From the NCBI GenBank assembly GCA_036245525.1, contig BTPG01000001.1, positions 224,509,045 through 224,573,044 on the forward strand: 64,000 bases of DNA. The letters are read 5' to 3'. Below are positions 18,123 through 26,775 of this stretch, one piece after another (position 1 is the stretch's first letter; each line of letters begins with the position of its first letter). Source of the DNA: Semisulcospira habei (lineage: Eukaryota > Mollusca > Gastropoda > Semisulcospiridae). The notes below the pieces were generated by a model, which worked only from the letters and a program-made list of their open reading frames with translations, was not told the origin of the DNA and searched no databases. The translations under genes and the position numbers were made by a program.

Positions 18123-19392
18123 TTAATATATGTGTCCACTCAGTCTACTGTCTTGTATATTGAGTTGTGCGTCATATATCAGGTACAAATATATATTTAT
18201 GGCTTCGGCTTTTTCAACCTTTTCTTGTATCTGGATTGTAATTCCATCACTGCCATTCTCAACAGTTCGACCTGACCCATGAAGGTAATCATCATCTGTA
18301 CTACTAAGGTCTAGCCACAGTGCATACTTGTTTGTAAGGTATTGACCAATCCTTACATCATACAGATGTAGATCTTTGCACGCAATGTTTGCAGGTTTAT
18401 CTCTAATCCTTCCACCCACAAAATACTTTGTGATCTCATCATAGTGTTGATAAGGTAACATTCCAGACGTGTACACTTGATTAGGGCGGCCTTCAATTGT
18501 ACAGGACAAATGTGTAATCTTTGGATTGTAGAATTTTTCTGAATCCCTTTTGTATGGACTCACAGGTTCAACAAACAACATAAGAATACCTTTAAGTGAC
18601 CTAGCAGGTGTGTTCAAGTTTATGTTCCACATTGGGTCGCTTTTGTCTTTGGGTATTAAACTATGTCTAATAAATTGGAAGTCTTGACTGGTATTGATTT
18701 TGTATGAGTCTGGCTAGTTCAGTATGTGTGACAATTTCATATTCCAAAGAAATGTTAGAGATCTTATATGTTGCATCTGTGGCAGATGATTTTATAACTT
18801 TGGAGTAGTCATTGAAAGTTAGTTCAAAACTCAAACGGTCATTCAGTGCCCCTTGATAATAAGGCAAATGTGCTGTTAGAATTTCAAACTCAAGTGGAAT
18901 GTAAAATATGGTTCCATATGTTTCTGCTATAATAACGTCCTGGGCTGCTGACGTTGATTTATCTCCAGCATTGATTCAAAGTTTACCAACATTATCAGAC
19001 TGTATGCCTTGGTAAACACGGTCTTCTCGTTCTTCTCTTGTGAGCCAAAGGTCTTTGTAACAGTAGAATACATCGGAGTCGTCAAGACTAAACACTTCCT
19101 GTCCTTCAAGTTTTACTTTAATAGTTCTAACAATTGCTCTGCCAAGATTGTCAACCAGTGTTCTGTTTACATCTGCGTCTGATGATAGTTCAATATTAAA
19201 TGCTAGGCGTGCAGTGCCAGGAACAATAACATCACTGGGACCTAGGTTTGGAAACTTAACTGTAAGTGTTTGGTTCTGGTCTATGGTACTTGGATTGTTC
19301 GTGATGACTATCGATTGTCGAATGGCCTTAACACCCAGAGGCTCACGTAGTTTTCTGTATGGGTCTAACTTTGATTCGTAAGACTGTGTCAT
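18123..19392 (-). pseudogene. Probable major capsid protein, copy A (broken)
   Basis: A gene of about 420-430 codons starting at MTQSYESKLDPYRKL (19392, context AATAAAAATG). It is rich in predicted beta strand, with conserved blocks such as DLWLTREEREDR, FYNPKITHLSC and LTNKYALWLDL. Its place beside the packaging ATPase, its length and beta-rich composition suggest the jelly-roll major capsid protein; that is inference, since such proteins lack short signature motifs. Copy A has an in-frame TGA near 18976 where copy B encodes Arg (a CGA to TGA change), and a small deletion near 18665 that shifts the frame. Otherwise it reads through to DAQLNI...SGHIY. Confidence 0.6.
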
Positions 19393-19432
19393 TTTTATTA
19401 TGCACAATAAAAAATAATAAATTAATAAAACA
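19393..19432. promoter_or_regulatory. 40-bp divergent intergenic region between capsid and 418-aa genes
   Basis: The minus-strand capsid gene and the plus-strand 418-aa gene start back to back. The spacer is almost entirely A/T and carries AATAAAAATG on the minus side and TTAATAAAACAATG on the plus side. Both promoters must lie within these 40 bases or overlap the coding regions. Copy B has the same arrangement (42505-42544). Confidence 0.6.
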
Positions 19433-20689
19433 ATGGCCGTGGGAGGATTTAATCATGAAGATTTTGAAATGGATGACACGTATGATTTTGGTAATACAAC
19501 AGATATGACAGATATGGCAGATATGACTGGTACAAGAAATATTTACAGTTTACGTCACGAACTTTTAGAAACTAAAGTGAACTCATTTTATGATCATGTT
19601 GGTGGCCGCCCAGACAACATAGACCCTAACCAGTTTGAACTTGATGGCAAGGGTCATTTATATTTAAATACTGTTGACAAAGAAAAAGTACTATTGACTA
19701 ACAAAAAAGACCCTAGTAGGTTTAGGGCTTTAAGTACAATAAAAAATGAAGGTGGTGTTAGTGCCTTGCGTCAACTTGGTATTGGTGGGTCTCCTGTCAT
19801 GCCAAGACTGGTTAGTGTGCTTCAAGACACGCAAACAAAGTTACCAACAGGGCAAGAAATTGAAATGGCACCAGTAACAAGCCTACCAGAAATAGCAAAC
19901 ACAGTGATACAAGAAACATCATTTACTGAAGGACAAATAAATGATGCTATGAAAACAATAGAAGATCCACCTTTGTCAATGCGGGAGATTATAGGGTTAG
20001 ATAAATCACTGCAGACAATAAGAGGTGAGATGGTTAATAATCTTGCCAAACTGGGAGAGCTTGATAAACACATAGAATGTGAAAAAGAAAAACTGGCTAC
20101 AGCAGACAATGGGAATCTTGACACAGAAATGAAAGAAAGAATCCAACACAGATTAAATGATTTGCAGATAGAAAGATCAGGACGGTTAGAAACGATTAGT
20201 ATTGGAAGACAAAAACTTAAAACCCAAGTTAACAGGATTAGAGAAACTATTCAGAAAATACTTCATGAAGACACTACTCTGGCTGAGAGACTAAAAACAC
20301 TTTTCAGAGAACAGGGTATCACAATTGCTAGTTTAATTACAGCTCTTGGGTTTATTATCAGTACTGCTGTGTTGGCTGTCTCCGGCAGTGGTGGTGGTGG
20401 TGGTCCAGCCCCGGCCCCAGCACCACCAACCCCAGGCCCACCGACTCCAACAGACCCAAAAGATTTACAGTCATGGGTAAAGAAACAACTGTCCCACATA
20501 TCAGACTTGCTTAAGAAATTAGCTGTGAAAGCAATAGACGCGTTACCCAATATAATTGGCACTGTTGTCAGTTGGTTGATTAGTACAGCAGCAAAGGTAG
20601 TAGGATTTATGGCAGAACATGTGTGGGTATTTTTGGTGACAGTAGGAGGGTTAATGGTGGGTTATTTAATGAAACAGGTAAAGAAGTAA
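19433..20689 (+). CDS. Polinton 418-aa coiled-coil membrane protein, unknown function
   Basis: Uninterrupted. The N-terminus is acidic with repeated TDM/ADM, followed by a helical region with a long charged coiled coil (about residues 190-275). A first hydrophobic segment follows (ASLITALGFIISTAVLAVSG, about 300-320), then a Gly tract and a Pro/Ala/Thr-rich linker. An amphipathic stretch and a C-terminal hydrophobic region (VWVFLVTVGGLMVGYLM) end in QVKK. Such a layout would suit a membrane-associated or tail-fibre-like virion protein, but I know no precise family. Its last 24 bases overlap the 3' end of the 415-aa gene on the other strand, an overlap copy B preserves. The copy B homologue has several stops. 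Confidence 0.75.
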   Translation: MAVGGFNHEDFEMDDTYDFGNTTDMTDMADMTGTRNIYSLRHELLETKVNSFYDHVGGRPDNIDPNQFELDGKGHLYLNTVDKEKVLLTNKKDPSRFRALSTIKNEGGVSALRQLGIGGSPVMPRLVSVLQDTQTKLPTGQEIEMAPVTSLPEIANTVIQETSFTEGQINDAMKTIEDPPLSMREIIGLDKSLQTIRGEMVNNLAKLGELDKHIECEKEKLATADNGNLDTEMKERIQHRLNDLQIERSGRLETISIGRQKLKTQVNRIRETIQKILHEDTTLAERLKTLFREQGITIASLITALGFIISTAVLAVSGSGGGGGPAPAPAPPTPGPPTPTDPKDLQSWVKKQLSHISDLLKKLAVKAIDALPNIIGTVVSWLISTAAKVVGFMAEHVWVFLVTVGGLMVGYLMKQVKK

Positions 20690-21913
20690 AACCCCTAATC
20701 CTGTTAATCCTATTGTCAATGCGGTTCTTTCTGATTCATGTGTGTTAGGGGTTGGTAGTGATGTTTGGGGCATTACTGACTGTATGGGTGCCCGTGGTGG
20801 GGCAGGGGAAGTAACCACCTGTAATGATTTTAATGACAGTACAGGCGCAGTGGTTCCTCCTAAGTTTACAGATTGATTGAGACTGAGTTTTTGACCAACA
20901 CCTGCAACAATGATTTCATTATTATAATTTGTTATTGTACCCATTTGGAGTTGAAGGTCAGATGGTAACATGTATAACCCGACGCCAACTACAAAGTCAA
21001 CTTTTGATCTAGCATATCTGAGTACGTCTTGGTAGCGTTGTATGCTAGATGGGAGATCAACTGTTGAGTTGATTGAATCTTCAAGATTTGCAAGAAATTG
21101 TTTTTGTGCTTCAAATTTACCACTTCCATTTATAATGTTCGATTTTGTTAGTGATTGTGCACCTAGTATACACCAGACATATGTTCTGATTGACTCATTT
21201 ACGCGCTCGACTCCTGCTTGAGTAAACCCGTCAGTTTTATCTAAAATAAATGTGGTCCACGCATTAGACTGTTTCTGCTCTATTGAGCCTAACCACACTT
21301 CTGATTTTGATGAGAATGAAGTGTAACCAGGGTAATAGTCTTGAGGGTATTGTCTGTGACTCAAAGCATAATACAGTGTACCCATACCATTGTGATCATC
21401 AAGTTTTTGTGTGAAGTCATACTTAGTGCTTATGTTAAATTCATTACAAATGCGTTCAAACGCTTTCATATCCATGGGGTTGTTATACCTGTTGAAACTG
21501 GATTCAGTGGGTAATGGTGTATGCAGTTCTGACAGTATACGTCTAAGCTGGTAATAAACATGGAAACGATAGACAGATCTAATCAGTTTGTTTGAGTGAT
21601 TCAAGTGGTCTGTGAATGAAACACCACAGCCTGTAGTTGAGCATAGTATAGCAAAGTTGAGTTGGTTTTGAAACATCTGTAGTGGACTTGAAGACCACTT
21701 TCTTGCAGTAGAGTCGTCTGTTATTGGAGTGTTTAGGTAATGATCAAATGGATTTGGTACTTTGACTTGGAATAGATCTTGTTCAGACACAGCTATGTCA
21801 AGCTGATTTAGTTGAATTATTTTCTGTTCATAAGTAGGTGAAACATTATATTTGGCATCCACATTAAATTGAAATGCGTTTGTAGTGGTAATGGTTGGTG
21901 ATTTAAATTCCAT
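20666..21913 (-). CDS. Polinton 415-aa protein with C-terminal membrane anchor
   Basis: Uninterrupted from MEFKSPTITTTNAFQF to LYLFH. The bulk is soluble-looking with conserved aromatic-rich blocks (NPFDHYLN, CGVSFTDHLNHSN, YRFHVYYQLRRIL, YVWCILGAQS). A variable Pro/Ala/Thr linker leads to a short C-terminal hydrophobic anchor (GLTGLGVLLLYL). It starts 26 bp from the oppositely transcribed 235-aa gene and overlaps the end of the 418-aa gene by 24 bases. The anchor and linker suggest a protein held in a membrane or protruding from a particle; function unknown. Copy B (43761-45007) is about 85% similar by eye with one frameshift, which supports a real gene. Confidence 0.75.
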   Translation of the reverse strand: MEFKSPTITTTNAFQFNVDAKYNVSPTYEQKIIQLNQLDIAVSEQDLFQVKVPNPFDHYLNTPITDDSTARKWSSSPLQMFQNQLNFAILCSTTGCGVSFTDHLNHSNKLIRSVYRFHVYYQLRRILSELHTPLPTESSFNRYNNPMDMKAFERICNEFNISTKYDFTQKLDDHNGMGTLYYALSHRQYPQDYYPGYTSFSSKSEVWLGSIEQKQSNAWTTFILDKTDGFTQAGVERVNESIRTYVWCILGAQSLTKSNIINGSGKFEAQKQFLANLEDSINSTVDLPSSIQRYQDVLRYARSKVDFVVGVGLYMLPSDLQLQMGTITNYNNEIIVAGVGQKLSLNQSVNLGGTTAPVLSLKSLQVVTSPAPPRAPIQSVMPQTSLPTPNTHESERTALTIGLTGLGVLLLYLFH

Positions 21914-21939
21914 CCTTCTTTTTATATGAGATAATAAAA
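21914..21939. promoter_or_regulatory. 26-bp divergent intergenic region between 415-aa and 235-aa genes
   Basis: The two start codons are separated by only 26 bases containing TTTTTATATGAG and ATAATAAAA, with AATAAAAATG on the plus side and TATAAAAAGAAGGATG on the minus side. Copy B keeps the same spacing and most of the sequence (45008-45031). A shared bidirectional promoter is inferred. Confidence 0.6.
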
Positions 21940-22647
21940 ATGTTTATTACCTTAACAAATCTTGACACAAGCAAACCAGTGTGGTTAACTAATGGGATTG
22001 ATAATCAAGATGGTAGCAAGGCTGTAGCTATCCATGAAATGTTCTATACAGTAAAATGGTTTAATGTTACAAATGATACAGATTATAAAGTAGTTTTTTA
22101 TGATATGACTGAAACTTTACCAGCTGGGTATTATGACTTTTGTACTATAGCTGAATGGTTTCAAAGTAATTTTAAAATTAAAGCAACTTTAAATCCAGCT
22201 AACCTACTTGTTACATTAGAATTTCCGACACAAAATTGGTTAAGGATCTCAGACAGATTTGCATATTTACTTGGATTTTATATTGACGAAGATTGGTGGA
22301 GAACAGATCTTTTAGATGAATTAAAGTTTGGCATTATAACAATGAAGACAAAAAAACTTAAAATAACTGGGAAACGCCCTGTTTATTTGGCAGTACACAC
22401 AGTATTTAATGTTTATTTGAAAGAACTAAACACGACTGAAAATGTACACAATGGAAAGCCTTCAACTTTGTTCAGATGTGTGCCAGCTGGAACTGCTCCT
22501 TATTGTGAAAGTGTGGTTGTTAGATTTCCTGCGCAGTTTAAGAAATTAGGTTCTAGTTTATTTGAGTCACTGAGTATATCTGTAACTAATCAGGATGACA
22601 AACCAATTGTTATGCATGATTTTAGTGTTGTGTTGGAAATTAAATAA
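21940..22647 (+). CDS. Possible penton-like minor capsid protein, 235 aa
   Basis: Starts MFITLTNLD in the AATAAAAATG context and ends HDFSVVLEIK. The composition is beta-rich without membrane segments. It has a GYYDFCTIAEWFQSNF block in the N-terminal half and a C-terminal block LSISVTNQDDKP that resembles the closing strands of single-jelly-roll minor capsid proteins of Polintons and virophages. That resemblance, the length and the location among virion genes are why I suggest a penton; there is no catalytic motif to confirm it, and a spike or fibre is also possible. The homologue in copy B (45032-45771) has at least two frameshifts. Confidence 0.5.
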   Translation: MFITLTNLDTSKPVWLTNGIDNQDGSKAVAIHEMFYTVKWFNVTNDTDYKVVFYDMTETLPAGYYDFCTIAEWFQSNFKIKATLNPANLLVTLEFPTQNWLRISDRFAYLLGFYIDEDWWRTDLLDELKFGIITMKTKKLKITGKRPVYLAVHTVFNVYLKELNTTENVHNGKPSTLFRCVPAGTAPYCESVVVRFPAQFKKLGSSLFESLSISVTNQDDKPIVMHDFSVVLEIK

Positions 22648-22667
22648 TTTTATTTTTGTTTATAAAA

Positions 22668-23553
22668 ATGAGTGGTGGTCCAAAGCCGAGAATCATACCA
22701 GTTGCATGTCCAGTAACAGAGTTGAAAGATTTGGCAGACGTACAGGATTTTGAGAAGGAAGGGGATGTTGGAGAAATATATGGTTTTGAACTTGATTTAA
22801 ATGGCATGTACAAGAGGAAAGTAATTGTTGACATGAAAGACGGTGAAAGACAGATTCCTAAACTTGGTCAGCTTCGTGATGTTACTGTACCTACTCCACC
22901 TGTAAATAATGCACCTTACAACTTAATACATGTGGGTAGTAAGTGGGTGGTTTCACCTGTACCACCTGCACCTACGCCAGCACCTACAATTGACTGGGAC
23001 ATAAAGATTGAATTTATTAGTCCTTATGTATACACTGATGACGAAGGCGCCTTAGTGTTTAGGAAAGTTGTTAATTCTGGGCCGCTTATTGTAAGCCTTG
23101 TTCCAAGCTTTGCCCCAGACAACAATAGCAGAGATAAACTGAAAGTTGAAAATTATGAGAGACGGCGGTATCTTCTTACAACTAGAAAGGGTAGATCAGA
23201 TACTTCTGTTGTGTTTATGCCAGCAAGCTTAGTCGTGGCTAGAGAAGCGACAATAGTATTTGAAATTATCATGAAATCTGTAACTTCTGCAAAAGAGGCA
23301 AATATTGCACAGGGAATAGAACTTACATGGGATGAAACAGTATCAGAATCAACAAAGGTTTTTATTGCTATTACAAAAAAATGTTGATGTTATTAATGTT
23401 TCGAGCAGTGTTCCGGCTGTCAAGATAATTGTTGATAAACTAACTTTTGTTCGTTTAAGTTACATAAACCTTGAACACATTGATCTTTTTGCATTTTATT
23501 ATGCTAGCAAATTGTATACTTTTGAAGAGTTGCAAAATGTAATTGATGATTAA
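22668..23553 (+). pseudogene. Polinton 295-aa protein of unknown function, one frameshift (copy A)
   Basis: Starts MSGGPKPRIIPVACP at 22668 in the context TATAAAAATG, 20 bp after the 235-aa gene. The N-terminal third is charged (FEKEGDVGEIYGFEL), followed by a Pro-rich linker (PVPPAPTPAPT). The C-terminal two thirds are beta-rich and end SKLYTFEELQNVIDD. An extra A in a run of seven near 23378 shifts the frame after FIAITK; copy B has six A at this place and reads through, so the shift is a mutation in copy A. In copy B the same gene is cut by a 6.2-kb insertion. Probably a virion or assembly protein by position only. Confidence 0.65.
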
Positions 23554-23589
23554 ATAAAAAAATAAAAAAATATTTGTCAATAAAAAAAT

Positions 23590-24285
23590 ATGGTAAAATT
23601 TTATCCAATACTACCGACGCTTGAGCCGACTGAATCGATTGCGATGACTAAATCAACGCTTGCGCCTGATCCGCATGCGACAGCTGTGCCAATTGCATCA
23701 GATAAAACATTACAGACAGATGCATTTCGTTTAATGAATATTACAGAAGCAATTAAATATTTGGAAAGTGAAGAGGCGAGGTACTCCAGATGTAAGAGAC
23801 GGTATCAGACCGTTTTTAATTCTGTTCAAAACACTTCTATGGCTATTGGTGCAGTTTCAGCTGGATGTTCTGTAGGGGGTATTGTTCTGTTTGCCACGGG
23901 AATTGGAAGTTTGGCTGGAATAGCAATTGAGGGTGTTAGCGTTGCTACATGCCTAGCATGCTTTGGTTTGGAGGCCTTAAACAAGAGGTTTCACACAAAA
24001 TTACAGAAACATGAAGCATTGAGTACGCTGGCTGGTGCAAAGCTGAGCAGTATGAAACTTATTATCAGTAAGGCATTAAATGATAATTGTATTGATGATG
24101 AAGAATTTAAGCGGGTCCAGGATGATTTAAATAATTACAAAAAACAGAAATCTGAAATACAAAACAAAATGCATAGTCAATCTCCTGTGAATGTTGAAGA
24201 ACTGAAGGCCAGTTTTTTAGAGATGGGAAAAAAGATCGGTGTTCAGGAAACCACAGAAAAACTACACAATCTTTTAAACAAATAA
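23590..24285 (+). CDS. Polinton membrane-hairpin protein, 231 aa
   Basis: After a variable N-terminus, a charged helix (ITEAIKYLESEEARYSRCKRRY) leads into a long Gly/Ala/Ser-rich hydrophobic double segment (about residues 78-125, including GAVSAGCSVGGIVLFATGIG and SLAGIAIEGVSVATCLACFG). A basic helix and coiled coil follow (DDLNNYKKQKSEIQNK). The glycine spacing resembles membrane-inserting hairpins, so a membrane-active or pore-forming virion component is possible, but this is inference. A conserved frame just downstream (about 24315-24405), ending PSAPPPEYY, continues the homologous copy B protein, so the annotated stop may be a frameshift artefact of decay. Confidence 0.7.
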   Translation: MVKFYPILPTLEPTESIAMTKSTLAPDPHATAVPIASDKTLQTDAFRLMNITEAIKYLESEEARYSRCKRRYQTVFNSVQNTSMAIGAVSAGCSVGGIVLFATGIGSLAGIAIEGVSVATCLACFGLEALNKRFHTKLQKHEALSTLAGAKLSSMKLIISKALNDNCIDDEEFKRVQDDLNNYKKQKSEIQNKMHSQSPVNVEELKASFLEMGKKIGVQETTEKLHNLLNK

Positions 24286-24481
24286 AAATCAGATTTGGTA
24301 ATCAATCAATATTTTGTCATATGCTTCGCAGAGAGATGACACGTCATTTACACCACTTGTGCCTGATTATTTAACCCCATCAGCACCACCACCCGAGTAT
24401 TACTGAGAAAAAAAAGTTTTTTTATTGTCCTTGTATCTTGATAAAACTGTCTCAGTGTCTTGGGACTTGAGTCAAGTTGTT
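24286..24481 (+). pseudogene. Downstream coda of the membrane-hairpin gene and non-coding spacer
   Basis: A short + frame at about 24315-24405 (SYASQRDDTSFTPLVPDY, then a Pro-rich PEYY end) matches the last ~30 residues of the copy B protein although the upstream frame is lost here. The remainder is T-rich with no gene. Confidence 0.45.
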
Positions 24482-24550
24482 GTAAGAACTTAGGGTAAGT
24501 ACTTGTAAGAACTTAGGGTAAGTACTTGTAAGAACTTAGGGTAAGTAATT
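24482..24550. repeat. Three tandem 23-bp subterminal repeats of Polinton copy A
   Basis: Three nearly identical units starting GTAAGAACTTAGGGTAAGTA at 24482, 24505 and 24528. They are followed by inverted forms (TAAGTTCTTA). Copy B has a related, rearranged cluster at 53784-53858. Such subterminal repeats could be protein-binding or replication sites; that is inference. Confidence 0.75.
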
Positions 24551-24659
24551 AATAAGTTCTTATGACAACACACTTAAAGGTTACCTCTGCAGGTTCCTAA
24601 AAGTTAGTTGCAACTTGTTAATAAGTATTAAGTTTCACTTGGCATCACTTGATCAGGTT

Positions 24660-24692
24660 AATGATTAGGTGTTGACAGAGACAATAGTTATA
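24660..24692. repeat. Right terminus of Polinton copy A
   Basis: Ends TAGGTGTTGACAGAGACAAT followed by AGTTATA, matching the right terminus of copy B with one or two changes. Beyond it the two copies share nothing. Confidence 0.75.
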
Positions 24693-24832
24693 CACCCCCA
24701 CCCCCCTCCAAAAAAAAAGCAAACAAACACAAAACGCAAATGCGTGCACTGAAGTATGTGATTTAAATTTGGACCTACCCATCAGTAAGCAAAGGTTCTC
24801 GTGCCGATGTCGGTCGCAGTGGGCTTATTAAT

Positions 24833-24979
24833 ATCATGCTTCACAGATTTCAATTGTGGTGTCATGTACAATAACCCTGTCCTTTAAAGCGAACAGACCT
24901 GACACAGTATTGGCGATTATTGGCTTTGCAGTAAATTATAAATCACACCCTGGCCAAGTGAGAGCCAAATGAAACATCA
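24833..24979 (-). repeat. Dispersed repeat, inverted relative to 34119-34254
   Basis: About 140 bp are the reverse complement of 34119-34254, sharing blocks such as TCACAGATTTCAATTGTGGT and CTGACACAGTA. It lies just outside Polinton A, whereas the partner lies inside copy B, so it is probably an independent mobile repeat. Bases 24693-24832 hold nothing else recognisable. Confidence 0.65.
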
Positions 24980-25083
24980 GACGTAACATAGACAGTAACT
25001 AGATAATTTTACCATGACTTGAGCACCAGAAAAAGGAAGGAATCGCCCCTTATTTCAGATTACTTTTTCCTTTGTTTGAGTAC

Positions 25084-25372
25084 AAGTTAATACAAGGGAA
25101 GTAATTTTGTAAAAATTTCTGCAAGACCAGAAAGTTATTAAAATTTGAATTTGTTTGTAGGGTGTACACATAATTGAAAAAATAAAAAATTCCTTCTTGA
25201 ATATCATGTCCGATTAAAAAGTTAATACAAGGGAAGTAATTTTATAAAAATTTCAGCAAGACAAAAAAGTTACTTCCCTTTCTTATTAAAATTTGAATTT
25301 GTTTGTAGGGTGTACACATAATTGAAAAAATTAAAAATTCCTTCTTGAATATCATGTCAGATTAAATTTTTT
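25084..25372. repeat. Tandem duplication, period ~135 bp
   Basis: Two A/T-rich units begin AAGTTAATACAAGGGAAGTA at 25084 and 25219. The second has a 16-bp insertion (GTTACTTCCCTTTCTT) that is complementary to the unit's own start, making a potential hairpin. Confidence 0.8.
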
Positions 25373-25610
25373 TTTATGAATATCGTGTCAGGTGTGGTGC
25401 ATACCGATCTGATTGAAAAGAATTCGATTCCGGTTTCAAAAGGCAAGCTAGTCAGAAATGAAAAATGTGAATAATTGTAGGCCCTTTGATTTTTTTTTCT
25501 TTTTCAGAACAAGTCTATTCATAACATACCTGAATTGAGGTGGAGGTCTTTCAGAACCAGTCAAGCTTAGACATGAGGTGTTGGACTTTTACCATTTTTT
25601 GGTTCCAGAC

Positions 25611-25935
25611 CTCGACGACCTTGACCCATGACCTTGCCATCAATGACTTGGCCCATGACCTTGACCCATGACCTTGGTGACCTTGACCTTGGTGACCTTG
25701 ACCCTGATGACCTTGACCCATGACCTTGACCCATGACATTTGACCTTGACACGTGACCTTGACCCGTGACCTTGACCCGTGACCTTTATGACCTTAACTC
25801 ATGATCTTGACCTTGATGACCTTGTCATCAATGTCCTTGGTGACCTTGACCTTGGTGACCTTTATCTTGGTGACCTTGACCCATGACCTTGACCCGTGAC
25901 CTTGACATTGATGACCTTGATGACCTTGGCCTTGG
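25611..25935. repeat. Minisatellite of TGACCTTG(A/G) units
   Basis: About 24 occurrences of GACCTT in 325 bp, mostly as TGACCTTGACCC or TGACCTTGG with 10-16 bp spacing; about fourteen read TGACCTTGA exactly. The complement TCAAGGTCA is the extended half-site bound by ERR and NR5A-type nuclear receptors. Open frames here are repeat artefacts. Bases 25373-25610 hold nothing recognisable. Confidence 0.85.
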
Positions 25936-25936
25936 T

Positions 25937-26147
25937 GAGAGATAGATAATAGGAGACCCGTAAGATAATCAGATCAATAAGGCCGCATCAGTCATGCTCG
26001 TCACTTTTTAAAATCAAAGGGTTGATTTGGAAATAACGGGGATGTAATGGGGGGGTCAAAATTTTGATATTAAAAATGGCGTAAATTAATGACGGATGTG
26101 GCTCTATTGAATTCATTGTCTTACGGGTCTCCTATTATCTATCTCTC
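25937..26147. mobile_element. MITE, related to the pair flanking copy B
   Basis: About 211 bp with long terminal inverted repeats (GAGAGATAGATAATAGGAG...CTCCTATTATCTATCTCTC). Internal segments such as CATGCTCGTCAC and GGGTTGATT match the MITEs at 31515-31728 and 53986-54192, but the terminal repeats have diverged. No transposase is encoded. Confidence 0.75.
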
Positions 26148-26269
26148 GCTGAGGGAAAACATTTTTCTTTAGAGCCTACTTGTGTATAACACCAATAATG
26201 ATCGGATAATATTGTAAAGCAACCCTCCAGGCAATGAACGGTTGACATTTGATCTTCGCACGCTGATAA

Positions 26270-26480
26270 TACTGCACAAAAAACCCTAACCAAAGGCGCC
26301 TGCCACCAATGCCAAAGGTGCGAGGTTCGATACCGGGTTCCGGCGTCGGACTTTTTCTCCTCTGGTAAGTGTCACCGTTAATTCGGGCGGACCGTCGGGA
26401 GTTCTTTCTCCGGGTACTCCGGTTCTCATCCCCCCCCCACACCCCCCCCCCCCACACCCCCCCCACCCCCACCCCCACAC
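26270..26480 (+). mobile_element. tRNA-derived SINE-like element
   Basis: Contains GGTTCGATACC, a perfect RNA polymerase III B-box consensus, in a tRNA-like context, followed by a core with CTCCGGGTACTCCGGT, a segment common in animal SINE cores. It ends in a long C-rich tract. An A box is not clear. No gene is seen from 26481 to 26775. Confidence 0.5.
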
Positions 26481-26775
26481 TTTGGTACCGGTCTCAGGCC
26501 ACTTTACAAATTTCAAATACAAGCGATCAAAAATCTCTGTAACTTCAGTAGCTGAACTGGCCCTTCGTCTGTCTTGTACTGTGTTTGTCTTAAATGGCGT
26601 AAATCCGTGTCTGTTACGTGAGTGTGTGTGTGTTGGGTTTCAGTTCGCGGCGCTTTGAGTCGATTTCCCCCAAAATTGAGAAAAAGCGCCTACATAATAA
26701 CAGTATTATTATTAGTATTATTAACCAACATATGTTTCAGGGCCGGATCACTTAACTCCGGCTTGGCAACTTCTT

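Larger units (their letters stand above)
1410..24692. mobile_element. Polinton/Maverick-family endogenous virus, copy A (left end missing)
   Basis: A block of virus-type genes: integrase tail, protein-primed-type DNA polymerase B, A32-type ATPase, probable capsid gene and several membrane-protein genes. The left boundary is a junction with an RTE-like element, so the left terminal repeat and most of the integrase are absent. The right end at about 24692 matches the terminus of copy B (AGAGACAATAGTTATA). The block is inflated by a 12.1-kb LTR retrotransposon; without it the element would be about 11.2 kb plus the missing left part. It is broken in integrase, polymerase, capsid and the 295-aa gene but uninterrupted in six other ORFs. 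The family assignment rests on the gene set and is firm; the exact subgroup is not. Confidence 0.88.

Noticed and set aside
25551..25752. ORFs with GQGHQGQGHQG repeats
   Set aside because: Direct translation of the TGACCTTG minisatellite.
26281..26340. Possible functional tRNA gene
   Set aside because: Only the B box is convincing; no cloverleaf could be drawn, so a tRNA-derived SINE is more likely.
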